From HKCCE3408 sp038530555 (GTDB taxonomy: Bacteria > Pseudomonadota > Alphaproteobacteria > Rhodobacterales > Rhodobacteraceae): a stretch of DNA of 64,000 nt. Shown one piece after another: positions 19,686 through 29,268 of this stretch (positions are counted from its first letter, which is position 1; each line of letters opens with the position of its first letter). Below the pieces are notes generated by a model that worked only from the letters and a program-made list of their open reading frames with translations, had not been told where the DNA came from and searched no databases. The DNA is taken from contig JBCBCN010000006.1 of assembly GCA_038530555.1 (NCBI GenBank), forward strand, positions 1 to 64,000, read 5' to 3'. The translations under genes and the position numbers were made by a program.

Positions 19686-20132
19686 TGATGAATGCGCTCT
19701 CGCCGCGAAGCCAGGGCCACCGGTTTGCTATCCCATTGCCAAGGCAAAGCATCGCCACCGCCTTAAGCCTTCGAGCCATGCCGCCGTGTGAGAGATGGAC
19801 ACTATCGCCGCCAAGGGTTGAGCCGATCGGGTCTGCAGCGCCTCCCATCGATCCGACGACTTCATGAGCGGCGAGATACCTTGCAGAGGTGTGGCGGAAG
19901 GGTGATCGCCCAGCAGATTTGAAAGCACGTTTGCAAGACCGCGTTTTGCAGTCTTCGTTCCCTGTTGGACTGGCTTTTCGTTGCCGTCGAGGTTGCGGGT
20001 CTCCTCAAGTTCAACGGCAGCCGCAGCGTGGCCGCTTACTCCGCGCTCGTCAAAGCCGCGATCTGCATCATGGCGATCGGCGGCAGCGACGGCATTGAGC
20101 TTCCGGCCCACTTCTTTAAAGAATTCCCACAC
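19686..20132 (-). pseudogene. broken paralogue of the 16,317-17,021 gene
   Basis: The frame from 20,132 (DERGVSGHAAAAVELEETRN) continues after a one-base frameshift near 19,893 into a frame that encodes YLAAHEVVGSMGGAADPIGS and GGMARRLKAVAM. It matches the middle of the protein at 16,317-17,021 in the same order. The C-terminal part is lost at the junction with the Toprim remnant. It may come from a second, related element that recombined with this one. Confidence 0.7.
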
Positions 20133-21037
20133 CGTTGGGGTGAGATATCCGGATTGGTCGATCAGGGCGATTTCCCTGTTCGATCTTTGTTTTTGATCCG
20201 CGATTTAGCAGATAGAGATTTGATTTTCTAATGTTTGAGCCCCATTAAGCGCGTTATTTTGTCTTATTTCCATCGTCTAAGGTATTGAAAATGATCTTAA
20301 CCTACAAGTCCGAGCGTAATGGCGCAATTTGACTCCATTCAAACGAGAGAAATTTCTCAGAGCGTAGCTTGCCACTTAAATATATAGAAAAAATCTAGCA
20401 AGCTTCGCCCTGATGCCCTGATTGCCCGATGGGAAACAATATTGAGCACCTAAATGCCGATAAAAAAAGGTACCCAGCGCCATGAGATCGTCGATAGACA
20501 TTTAATTTAACGATTTGAAAAGCCGAACGTTAACGTTTTCGACCTTCAGTATGGAGTAAATATTGGGCACTTGCAAAGAAACATACGCTCTACTTATTGT
20601 GATCGACCATGGTTTGGAAGTCAGTTCAGATGACGGCTGTTCAAATCTATTTTTCAGCCAAGATTTCATCGACATCTTGGGATTATACCAGCTCTGATTT
20701 TTTCATGAATGAATGGATGCTCCAAAAATTTCTTGAAGCCCAAGGTGCTTTTGGCATGGGCTGAAGTGCTGTATTCGCCCCGATTCACTACACAGGTTCG
20801 ATCAAATCCGCGATCCTCACCGTAGAAACAACAGCTTCGATTGTGTTTGACTAAGTTCTCACCGGATCAAATCAATTGGCCGAAAGCCGGCCCATTCACG
20901 CCTCGCAAAAGTACCTGAAACCCGGACTGCGTTTATCCAACGCATTCATAAATTGCAGTTTACCAGTTTCTTGTTTTGTTCGCCTTTTATTTTGGTAACT
21001 TCGCGAAGGCAAATTGATGTTATAGAAAGAAAAAATG
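20133..21037. other. AT-rich intergenic, nothing identified
   Basis: About 900 bases with many short AT tracts and no supported frame. It must contain the promoter for the leftward element genes if they are expressed. I looked for the missing 3' half of the tRNA-Cys and did not find it. Confidence 0.4.
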
Positions 21038-21079
21038 ACGGATTTGCAATCCGCTGCGTAACCACTCCGCCAACTCGCC
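21038..21079 (-). tRNA. truncated tRNA-Cys (GCA), 5' half only
   Basis: The minus strand reads GGCGAGTTGGCGGAGTGG, then TTACGCAGCGGATTGCAAATC and CGT: acceptor 5' strand, D arm and a complete anticodon stem-loop with anticodon GCA. After the anticodon stem the sequence becomes an A/T tract, and the variable loop, T arm and acceptor 3' strand are missing. It cannot make a functional tRNA. Integrative elements often use tRNA 3' ends, so this may be a scar of integration or imprecise loss. Confidence 0.75.
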
Positions 21080-21547
21080 AAGCCACAACTTGCCCTAGAC
21101 CCTTACACTGACAGTTACAAGCGGTTCCCAGTCGAGTAACCAATTTCATAATATGTTCTTGTTTCGTTCATGTCGTTGCTTCTTCTACATAACCGGAAAA
21201 GGAGTGTCTTCGGAATTTAAAGCTACGACCTGCCGCGAGTAGCAGCGCTATCGTTCGTGATTGGATTCGGGTGCTCGTGCCAGCGTTTGCTGCGGGCGCC
21301 AAAGGCCCCGCGTAGACGGGTGAAAAGCAGTATCTCATTGTGGGTTCGATGGCTATTGTGCCTTTATTTTAAGCAAGTCCGTGCTCATCATGCTATAGGT
21401 TTGCTGTTGGAAGTTAGCGTAAAATTGCGAACGCATGATCACGGTACCGCGACATTATGCCCGCACTAAGGCTACAAATCATCTGTCCCGTTGATGCCGA
21501 GACCGTCACATTCATCTGGCAGGGTTTTTGGACCAAGCCGCTTGCTA
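21080..21547. other. intergenic, nothing identified
   Basis: About 470 bases on the 5' side of the tRNA-Cys fragment. The tRNA promoter would lie at its left end. No frame, repeat or RNA fold stands out. Confidence 0.35.
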
Positions 21548-22256
21548 TCATTTGATTTCTCTCGTTAACAACGGTAAGATCTCCGAGCCCGGTGAGTGCG
21601 TCTGTAGCAAAAATTGAGTCCCACGATAATTCGCATCGTCGATTTCATTTAATGCCGGCTTGCCGCCTTCATATCCATGATTGATGATTTTTTGAATGAG
21701 CTTTGGATCGGAAATTTTATTCAACAGCCAGGCAGCATTCACGTCAGGATTACGGATCTAATTGACGCGTAAGCTATCTCCGGAAATCTCACCTCGAAGC
21801 TCTATCGAGATTTTATTCGATGCCGCCTCCCGTTCAATATTGGGTCGATTTTTGAGAGGTTTCATTCGGCCGAAATGATAGCATGCATTTTGGCCTTGAG
21901 CAGCGTGACGGCATTCAGCAAGTCTATCATAATAGGCGACTACCTCATTGCGCAGCCCTTTGCCAAAGATATAAAAAGTTAGAAACTCCGACCTCTTCGT
22001 CTACATAGCATAGCCGCATACGCAAGACGCCAGAATTGTTCTTTCACACTCAAATTATAGGTGCCAAAGAGCGCTAAGTGTTTTGCGATGAAATCGATGT
22101 TTCTATCACGGCCAAGGCTGATATTTGTCGAACCATTAAGCGCAAAAGCATAGAAATTTTACGAGTCAAGGAGGATATTTTTGACCAATTCCTGCCTCGC
22201 TTTTAAATCGCGCGAAAATGCTTGAAAGGTGCCGTTGCCAACTTGGATTTACGCAT
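21548..22256 (-). pseudogene. decayed gene of unknown function
   Basis: Protein-like sequence can be followed down the minus strand across several breaks. From an ATG at 22,256 it shifts frame near 22,210 to LKARQELVKNILLDS, a stop, and FYAFALNGSTNISLGRDRN. It shifts again near 21,985 to FLTFYIFGKGLRNEVVAYYD. It then passes a TAG near 21,762 and continues with VNAAWLLNKISDPKLIQKII to the stop at 21,548. At least two frameshifts and two stops show decay. I do not recognise the family. Confidence 0.5.
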
Positions 22257-22260
22257 CCGG

Positions 22261-22900
22261 GACTAGGTGAAAGCCCTGGCCGCGCAGACCAAATATTGTT
22301 GGTGCGGTCAACCCTTGTAAATCTGTATCCCCTTCGTGGGCCGCATCGAAAGTGCGCCGTATAAACAGGCCTCTCAGCCGATGGGCGCGGTCCAATCGGG
22401 GGCCGTGCGGGCATATTGTTGGGTTGGGATATGCAGATGCGCTAGAAACCGGCCCAGCCAAAAAATGCTCGGGTCCCACCACGCTCTCGTCTTTTATCGA
22501 TTTCTGTATCGTAGCCTCAGCGCCCTTAAAGGTCCGTAGGCGTGCCGGTGTCTGGGACTTTCTCACCGGAATGCAACCGCGCTCTTTGATTTGGCTCGAC
22601 GCCATGACATTGGCTATGTCTATCGTTACTGGGTTGTAGCCGGGAAGCTTGCTGTCGCTCACTAAGGTGGTTCTCTGCCAACTCAAGGTGAACGCGGATC
22701 GCCCAAACTTGCTTTGGCTTCAGCGGTCGTTTCCGATCGAAAATTCGGCCTGTCATTTCAGTTGTGGTGAACGGCACGAATTGCAGATATGATTGATACT
22801 TGGGTGACGCACCCTTCGATCTGCCATCCATTGCAGCGACAATCGGAGATTGGCGAGGCGCCATATCATGCGATTGCTGCGTTGTTTCCAAAGTTCGCAA
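22261..22900 (-). pseudogene. tyrosine recombinase, ruined
   Basis: The minus-strand frame from 22,900 encodes MTGRIFDRKRPLKPKQVWAI and VHLELAENH, the hallmark N-terminus of an integrase family common in Proteobacteria. Another frame (22,249-22,686) continues with DSKLPGYNPVTIDIA and SQIKERGCIPVRKSQTP, corresponding to AIDSKLRGCDLV and VRKTGRPV in intact homologues. The region that should hold the catalytic His-Arg-Tyr motifs is scrambled apart from RRT. A frameshift around 22,650-22,690 and many substitutions make it non-functional. Confidence 0.75.
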
Positions 22901-23255
22901 CTTCGCAGACTGGACCTCACCTTGATACGCTACAATTGCTCCGAATTCTCCTCAGAACCTGATCATTGAATTTGGTTTTCTGTTCGCGCGCATGCAACGC
23001 AAAGTGCGGTGCACTTACTCCATAGGCCCCTGCCGAGCGGCTGCACAGAAAGGGGCCGCCTGCTTAAGCTGCAGAGAGTATCGGGTTGACACGCTAAGGG
23101 TATCGGAACGATCCCGAGCTGCGCAGCTGCGGTGGGTAACGACCCGCAAATCGCTATCGGTTTACAAACGCATCGTCCCAGCACGCCTCCGTTTATCGCC
23201 AGCGAGGGTCGTGCGTCTCGCGCCGAGTAGCTCCAAGGGAAGACAGGCCGCAACG
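22901..23255. other. intergenic, nothing identified
   Basis: About 355 bases between the recombinase pseudogene and the 3' end of the large synthetase gene. No terminator hairpin with a T-run and no credible gene is seen. Confidence 0.4.
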
Positions 23256-26200
23256 TCAAGAGAAGTACAGCCGCCAAACGCGGCTTACTGCGATGCCGCC
23301 GAGGCCGAAGAAGAACGCTAGCACGATCACAAGGCCCAAGACATCTGGGATGCCGACCGCCTCGGTGAGGGATTTCAAGCTAAGGATCAAGCCGTGGAAC
23401 ACGAAGAATGGTAGTGCAAGAACGCCAATTGACACGAGGAGTTTCAGCGCGACGCCAGACGCGCCTGCGCGGATCCCAACCGACGAGATGAAGCTCCAAA
23501 AGATCGCCGCGAGGGTCATCACCGAACCAAGATAGAGACACCACTTCCAGTACTCGACGCGGCGCGACTGTCCCATGAGCGACTCTAATTGGCCCACCAG
23601 AAGGCCCCATGTGAGCCCCGCCGCGATCAACCCGAGTGCAGAAGCGATGAAGATGCGGTGCAGCGGCAAGTCGGGCTGTGCGCGCACCGCAAGACCGATG
23701 AGAATGCCGGTCAGTGCGCCAACACCGAGGCTAAAATATGAGAATTTCGCCGTCGCGTAGAGCCGTATGAGCTGAATTAAGCCCTCTGGCTCAAAGCGGA
23801 GCAGCGCCCAGCGCATGCCCAAATCGAGGAGGATAAAAAGCCCGATGAGGCCGATGGCGCCGATCCAGATCGTGGGTGCCTGGTTTATGACCCGGAACCA
23901 AAGCGGTGTCGTCAGCAGTGCAAGGAGATAAAAGCCCAACACATTGTAGTATGTCATAAAGAAGAAGTGCCACGTGAACGGCCGTCCCTCGAGCGCGGCT
24001 GTTAGCAGATCGATCACCGACAGCAGCACCATGGCACCTAATAAGATCACGACGCCAATCCAGATCTGGCGGTGAAACACCTTCGGTTGTTGTCGGAAAA
24101 TGTCGAACTTGAAGTAGCCCAGACTGGCCCCAAAGATGATCGCAAAGCCCGGCGTGCTCATTTTGAAAAGTGGGCTGAGGAAGGTGTCCAGACGCGCGAG
24201 CGCAGGGCTCCTCTCGACAAGGCCGGGCATCCAGTGACCGGCCACCAGGATCAAGACGAGAAGTCCGCGCAAGGCATGAAGCGCGCTGCGCGACAGCAAT
24301 GGCCCCGGTGCGATCGGCCCGCTATCGGCCGCGGACCCGGCGGTAAATGCGCCGCTGGCCAGATCACGGATCGTAGCACCCTGGAGGATCGCCTGAACCG
24401 AGGTTTCGGGAAGGCCGGAGCGTTCCATCTCTATCATCAGGCGAATTGCGTTGAGCGAGTCGCCGCCAAGATCGAGAAAGCTCGTCGTCACGCCGATCGG
24501 AGAAACGCCCAAGACCTCTTCCCAGATCCCGACCAATCTGTGTTCTTCGGGTGTCTGAGGCGGTGTGAGATCTTCCGACGCCGAAGCCGCCGCAAGCTCC
24601 CAAGACCGCAGGGCGGCGAGGTCGATCTTGCCGTTTTGCGTCAGGGGTAAGCTATCGAGCAGCACAACCCGCGCAGGGACCATGTATTTAGGCAGGACCC
24701 GTTCCAGCCCAATGCGCACTTTGCCTTGCGTCACGCCCTTATCCGCGACCGCGAACACGACGAGGTCACGGTTCTCGCCCTCCAATTGGATCGTGACAGC
24801 CTGACGGACACCTTTAATTTGTTCGGCCTGTCCGGTGATTTCCGAAAGCTCAATCCTCAGCGAGTTGATTTTGACTTGGTTGTCCCGCCGACCGACGACC
24901 TGCACACCTGTGCCGGGCAACATGAAGCCGTAATCGCCCGTTTTATGGGTGGTTTTCGGACCCCCTGAGCCGTCTGCTGATCCGTCCCGGGATCCGTAAA
25001 CCGGATCGGCGAGCTCGACCACGATCTCACCGAGCGCGCCCTCACTCACCGGGTGGTCGTTCCATTCCACGCGCACCCCATTCCACGGGGGCGGCATCCC
25101 ATTGGGCACGCGGAACGAACCCGCGTCATCAGCGATTTCATGGATCAAAGCCGCCTGCGGCGTCTCGGTGGTGCCGTAGAGATTGAATTGCCGGGCGCCT
25201 GGCGCGAAACCGCGCCATTCGGTAACGCGCGACAGCTCGACCCGGTCGCCGCCCCAATAGATGAAATGGAGGCTCGGGAAAGCGAGGTCGGGCTCGGCAC
25301 CCATGGCAATCAATTGACCCGAGGCGGGCGTGATGTGGAGCGTGTCGGGCTCCTCTGCGGCGATCAGGCCGCGCAATGCCGATGGATTACGAATTTCATC
25401 CTCATGCGGAACGATCACTGCGCCGCCTGACGATAGCGGCAGGAAGATATCGCGCATCACTGGGTCATGCGAGAGACCCGCCAAAAGCATGGTCTTGAAC
25501 GGGCGTGGCCCGAGCCTCTCCTTTTGCCAGTCCACAAAACGCATGAGCGTGGTGTCGGGGTGCGAAATGCGCTTCGGCTCGCCAGTCGTGCCAGACGTGA
25601 AAAGGTGATAGGCGATCGCGCGCGGGGCGCCGCGCTGCGCAAGGTGAGGGTCGGATGATCCATCGGCCGGGGAGAGGAAGGTCGCATTATACGTGACGGT
25701 GTCCTGCGCGGCGTCCTCGATGGCAAAGGCATGCGCAACGTCTGCGGTTTTCAGGATGGCCTGAATACGCGCCCAGGGATACTCCGTGTCGATCACCACG
25801 AAGGGCGCGCCGTAGGCCGAGATACCGAGGATTGCGGCCACGAGATCGGGCCGCCGATGGGCAAGGATCGCCACGGTGCGTTTGGGATCCGCGCCTGCGT
25901 CCTGCAAGGCCCGGGCGTAGCCAAGCGCCCGGTCACGCAGGGTGGCATATGTCACGGTCTCGGTCGATGTCACCACGGCTGGGGCATCGGGCTGTGCGTC
26001 CGCCCGTTCGAAGAAATCTTCGTGAATACGGCGGGTCGGAGTCTCCGTTTCGCGTGCCGCGATCTGGGCCGGTGCGTCGGCATAGGCCGCAACCAGCAAT
26101 GCCTCGCAACTCTGATCCGCGTCCTCAATCGCGCGTTCAATCAGGCGCAGCTGCAACTTTAGGAACGCATCGGCGCGATCCGATGACAGTTTCGCGCTGT

Positions 26201-27359
26201 CGTAAAAGGCGCGGGCGCGCATCACGCCGCTATCCTCGGCCCATACGAGATTTAGATCGAATTCTGTGCGTCGATCCAGAAATTCCCTTGGTCCGACCTC
26301 CAGATCGCCTGCCCGGATACGGGGCGCCGGAGGGAACATGTTTAAGGACACGCTTGGCGCTTTGCCTGCTTCTGCGATGCGCTCAGTGATGGGCGCCGCT
26401 TCGAACATTAGGCTTTCCTGGACACGGCCGGTGATAGCCTTCGCAAGATCCACGAATGACATGCCGGGATCGAAGCTCAAATCGAGCGGCAAAGTGTTGG
26501 AAAACGGGCCGATGACAGAGTTAGGCGCCCCGACGATTCTTCTTCCTTCGCTCTGGAAAAAGCTCGAAAGTCGCGTCTCACCGCTAAAAGCCTGAAGGCC
26601 CAAAGCGTACACTGCTCCCAATACGCCGAACTTGCTCGCTCCGTGCTGCTTACCAAGCTTGCGCAAAGCTGGGCCGAGATCGTGGATTTCCCGTTCGATG
26701 AAAAGGCCGCGCGTGTCGCCGTCATCGCTTAGGCTGCCATCTGGCGGCATGGGGGCGGGCACTGGGAAAGCTTCGATCGCCGCTGCAATATCAGGCTCGG
26801 CAACCTCAGGCGCATTGCCGATGAAATCCGCGTAGGCGCCCACATCCGGCAGCGTCTCTCCAGCATAGAGCTTCAGCAATTCCCGGTTGGCGACGCCGCG
26901 CGAAAAGCCGTCGGAAATGGAATGATGCATCGCCACTGTAAAGCGCCAATATCCGTTGGCTTCGGCCACCAAAAGGCGCACGAGAGTTTCTGGCAAGTCG
27001 GGTTGAACGTCGTCAAAGACGAGGGGAACAGCCCAGTCGCGAAATGCGCCTGGGCCGATCTCATCGACCAGGATATGCTTGAAACCGAAATTCCGGGCGC
27101 TGTGAACGCGCGCCTCAACCGCAGTACCCGATATGGCAAAGCCGGTGCGTAATGCCTCGTGGCGTCCAACCACCTCCGCAAAGCACGTGCTCAGGCGCTC
27201 TATGTCGAGTGCGCCTTCCACACGGTGGCCCACCGAGATCATGTAAGCGCCAGCTTCGGCAAGCTCTGCGATGACGTAGCGAGTTTCGTTTATAGTTGCC
27301 ACGCGTCTGCGAAGCACCTTCGAAGCACCGTCATCGAAGGATCGGCTCATTTCTTGCAT
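23256..27359 (-). CDS. NRPS-like protein: condensation – Lys2-type adenylation – carrier – membrane acyltransferase
   Basis: A 1367-residue fusion. Residues about 1-430 are a condensation-like domain (MHHSISDG, His about 144-145). Residues about 445-925 are an adenylation domain with FTSGTTGEPK, LSHDPVMRDIF, NLYGTTETPQA, KTGDYG and the terminal Lys of QNGKIDL. The HDPxxRDIF and YGTTET motifs, with TPASGQL, resemble alpha-aminoadipate reductase (Lys2). The carrier Ser lies in LGGDSLNAI (about 968). From about 1025 the protein becomes a multi-helix acyltransferase-3 domain (ALRGLLVLILVAGHW) in place of Lys2's reductase. I infer that an activated amino or carboxylic acid is transferred at the membrane. 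No phosphopantetheinyl transferase or exporter is nearby, and the gene stands alone in decayed DNA. Confidence 0.88.
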   Translation of the reverse strand: MQEMSRSFDDGASKVLRRRVATINETRYVIAELAEAGAYMISVGHRVEGALDIERLSTCFAEVVGRHEALRTGFAISGTAVEARVHSARNFGFKHILVDEIGPGAFRDWAVPLVFDDVQPDLPETLVRLLVAEANGYWRFTVAMHHSISDGFSRGVANRELLKLYAGETLPDVGAYADFIGNAPEVAEPDIAAAIEAFPVPAPMPPDGSLSDDGDTRGLFIEREIHDLGPALRKLGKQHGASKFGVLGAVYALGLQAFSGETRLSSFFQSEGRRIVGAPNSVIGPFSNTLPLDLSFDPGMSFVDLAKAITGRVQESLMFEAAPITERIAEAGKAPSVSLNMFPPAPRIRAGDLEVGPREFLDRRTEFDLNLVWAEDSGVMRARAFYDSAKLSSDRADAFLKLQLRLIERAIEDADQSCEALLVAAYADAPAQIAARETETPTRRIHEDFFERADAQPDAPAVVTSTETVTYATLRDRALGYARALQDAGADPKRTVAILAHRRPDLVAAILGISAYGAPFVVIDTEYPWARIQAILKTADVAHAFAIEDAAQDTVTYNATFLSPADGSSDPHLAQRGAPRAIAYHLFTSGTTGEPKRISHPDTTLMRFVDWQKERLGPRPFKTMLLAGLSHDPVMRDIFLPLSSGGAVIVPHEDEIRNPSALRGLIAAEEPDTLHITPASGQLIAMGAEPDLAFPSLHFIYWGGDRVELSRVTEWRGFAPGARQFNLYGTTETPQAALIHEIADDAGSFRVPNGMPPPWNGVRVEWNDHPVSEGALGEIVVELADPVYGSRDGSADGSGGPKTTHKTGDYGFMLPGTGVQVVGRRDNQVKINSLRIELSEITGQAEQIKGVRQAVTIQLEGENRDLVVFAVADKGVTQGKVRIGLERVLPKYMVPARVVLLDSLPLTQNGKIDLAALRSWELAAASASEDLTPPQTPEEHRLVGIWEEVLGVSPIGVTTSFLDLGGDSLNAIRLMIEMERSGLPETSVQAILQGATIRDLASGAFTAGSAADSGPIAPGPLLSRSALHALRGLLVLILVAGHWMPGLVERSPALARLDTFLSPLFKMSTPGFAIIFGASLGYFKFDIFRQQPKVFHRQIWIGVVILLGAMVLLSVIDLLTAALEGRPFTWHFFFMTYYNVLGFYLLALLTTPLWFRVINQAPTIWIGAIGLIGLFILLDLGMRWALLRFEPEGLIQLIRLYATAKFSYFSLGVGALTGILIGLAVRAQPDLPLHRIFIASALGLIAAGLTWGLLVGQLESLMGQSRRVEYWKWCLYLGSVMTLAAIFWSFISSVGIRAGASGVALKLLVSIGVLALPFFVFHGLILSLKSLTEAVGIPDVLGLVIVLAFFFGLGGIAVSRVWRLYFS

Positions 27360-28540
27360 AACGCCGTCTCATCGTGGCGCGAAGCGCTTTTGAGTTTTCT
27401 TTTGGGTTGTGGCGTTGCCGCTACTGCTCGGTTCGAAAGTTCAACGGCAACAGATAGAATAGTCATAAGTCCGAAATAAAATTGATTAGCCTTGGCGATA
27501 CGATTTTGACGAATCCCAAGGATAGTCAACAAAGATTCTGGCCAACTGATGGCGAATTTTGGCCACCACGCAGGGCGCTTTCATCGCGCGCAGCGCATCC
27601 AACGCCGGCGTGGGTACCTAGCGCTGTGCTTCGGGGTTGGGCGGTGGCTCGTTGCGGAAAGTGCAAGTATCCATCGTCTGACCAGTGACAACAGGGCCCA
27701 AACTAGCGACCATTGCGATATCTCTTTGACCGTTATCGGTCGGTCGCGGGCTTGGTCATCATAAAATGGCGCGAGTAGATCACGGCCTCATGTTTCGGCT
27801 CAAAGCGATGAATATTTGGATAGACGTATTCATCGAAATTTTTTTTAACTGCCAATCCTGCCCTGATTAGCTTTGAGAGGCTTGCCTCTGAAGCGGTTGA
27901 AAATATGAAAGCATATTGCGACGTCGTGAATTGGATAGTCTAAACGCTCAGCTAGATTTATCATTAGGTCTGAGAGGCGCAAGCTACTGGAGGGCGTTGC
28001 GGGCAAACGAAGCAATGAAGAACACTCTCGCTTTGACGGTTTCGCAGGACCAAAAAAACACCATTCAATATTCTTGAGAGATCTTTGAAGGAGCGTATTG
28101 AGGTTCACTTCCTAAGATCTATTTTCCTGCCGTAGCCAAAACATCCGATCAAGTCTGGCACGGAAGCCAATACGGATCTCTTATGGTGTGTCTTCAACGT
28201 TACGCCGCACAGATCATTGCAGCGTTTTTCTGCTTGTCATATTGGCAGTAATAATATGTGGGCAAGGACGCCGCCGCAAAATGTATCTCCGCAGGCACGA
28301 AACAGGATAAGAGATCCTGACGATTTGCGGTCCACTGGAATTCTAAAAAATAGCCTTGAGTAAAACGCTCCCGATGTCTCAAATCGCCAAGTAATTTTGT
28401 ATTTTACTTGTAAAAGTGGAGCGCGTTTCCACGAAGTATCGGAGGTTCGCTCCCAAAAACATTGCATAAATCTGCCGATGGAACTTTCCGGTTTTGACCC
28501 TTAGACCGTTGAAGACATGCCACATTTGCAATGTCGCAAG
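27360..28540. other. gene-poor stretch upstream of the synthetase gene
   Basis: Nearly 1.2 kb with one doubtful small gene (27,845-28,108) and otherwise no supported feature. The region just above 27,359 should contain the synthetase promoter, but no clear boxes are seen. A minus-strand frame (27,347-27,532) overlapping the synthetase start has no recognisable content. The accessory island ends here. Confidence 0.4.
27845..28108 (-). CDS. doubtful small hypothetical protein
   Basis: An 87-residue frame beginning with GTG behind AGGA. Part of it looks protein-like (SSLRLSDLMINLAERLDYPI), but no family is recognised and it stands alone in decayed DNA. It could be a fragment. Confidence 0.3.
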   Translation of the reverse strand: MNLNTLLQRSLKNIEWCFFGPAKPSKRECSSLLRLPATPSSSLRLSDLMINLAERLDYPIHDVAICFHIFNRFRGKPLKANQGRIGS

Positions 28541-28572
28541 CGGCCAGGGATTAAGCTGGAAATCCCTGGCCG
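28541..28572 (-). terminator. strong hairpin after the fasciclin gene
   Basis: A perfect 12-base stem (CGGCCAGGGATT with AATCCCTGGCCG) and an 8-base loop, 33 bases beyond the fasciclin stop codon. There is no clear T-run, so termination may need a factor or the hairpin may protect the mRNA end. Confidence 0.6.
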
Positions 28573-28605
28573 AAGCACTCTTTCACTCGTTAAGCCCCGC
28601 GAGTG

Positions 28606-29160
28606 TTACATCGCGTCCGGAAGCAGGACGGTGTCGATGACGTGAATGACGCCGTTGGACTGATCCACATCAGCAATCGTCACCGTAGCCATGCGACCCT
28701 GTTCGTCCTCAATCATGATACGTCCGCCGACCATGCGCGCGGTGAAGGTGCAGCCGCCGACGGTTTCGATCATCTGCGCGCCGCCAGAGCTTGAAATCAT
28801 GCCGGATATTGCGTCTGAGAAAGCTTCACCGGCCATCACATGGCAGGTCAAGATCTCGGTCAGGCGATCGCGGTTGCGCCGCTCCAGCAGCGCTTCGACT
28901 GATCCCGCGGGCAGGGCCGCAAAGGCGTCATCAGTGGGCGCGAACACCGTAAAGGGGCCGTCGCTGGCCAGCGTATCGACAAGACCGGCCTCGACGACAG
29001 CCGCCACCAGGGTGGTGTGGATCGGCGAATTGGAGGCGTTCTCGACAATATTGCTTTGCGCGAGCATCGGTGCGCCACCAACCGTCGGATTGGATTGTGC
29101 AAAGCCAGCGGTGGCCGTGACGCTGAGACCAGCGGCGATAACAAATTTCGTGAAGGACAT
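28606..29160 (-). CDS. secreted fasciclin (FAS1) domain protein
   Basis: A 184-residue exported protein. Residues 1-21 are a signal peptide (ending TATAGFA). Residues about 45-180 form one FAS1 domain with the H1 motif GPFTVFAPTDDAFAALP and the H2 motif VIHVIDTVLLP. FAS1 proteins are extracytoplasmic adhesion or surface proteins. A GGGAGA ribosome binding site precedes the ATG. Its promoter (29,205-29,233) matches that of the DUF4394 gene beyond the adjacent ECF sigma operon, so sigma-factor control is likely. Confidence 0.92.
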   Translation of the reverse strand: MSFTKFVIAAGLSVTATAGFAQSNPTVGGAPMLAQSNIVENASNSPIHTTLVAAVVEAGLVDTLASDGPFTVFAPTDDAFAALPAGSVEALLERRNRDRLTEILTCHVMAGEAFSDAISGMISSSGGAQMIETVGGCTFTARMVGGRIMIEDEQGRMATVTIADVDQSNGVIHVIDTVLLPDAM

Positions 29161-29204
29161 AGTGTCTCCCTGAAGTAAACCCGGATGATTCCGGCGATGC
29201 AGGA

Positions 29205-29233
29205 GACACGAGACGAAAGGTCGAGAAGTTTCA
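29205..29233 (-). promoter_or_regulatory. ECF-type promoter of the fasciclin gene
   Basis: On the minus strand TGAAACTT is followed after 15 bases by CGTG, 47 bases before the fasciclin start. The same two boxes with the same spacing occur at 31,562-31,590. The AAC-containing −35 and CGT −10 fit general ECF promoter rules. Recognition by the sigma factor at 29,946 is inferred. Confidence 0.6.
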
Positions 29234-29268
29234 GAAGATCGAAAATTTAAGGCCTCTGGACGCGCTTT

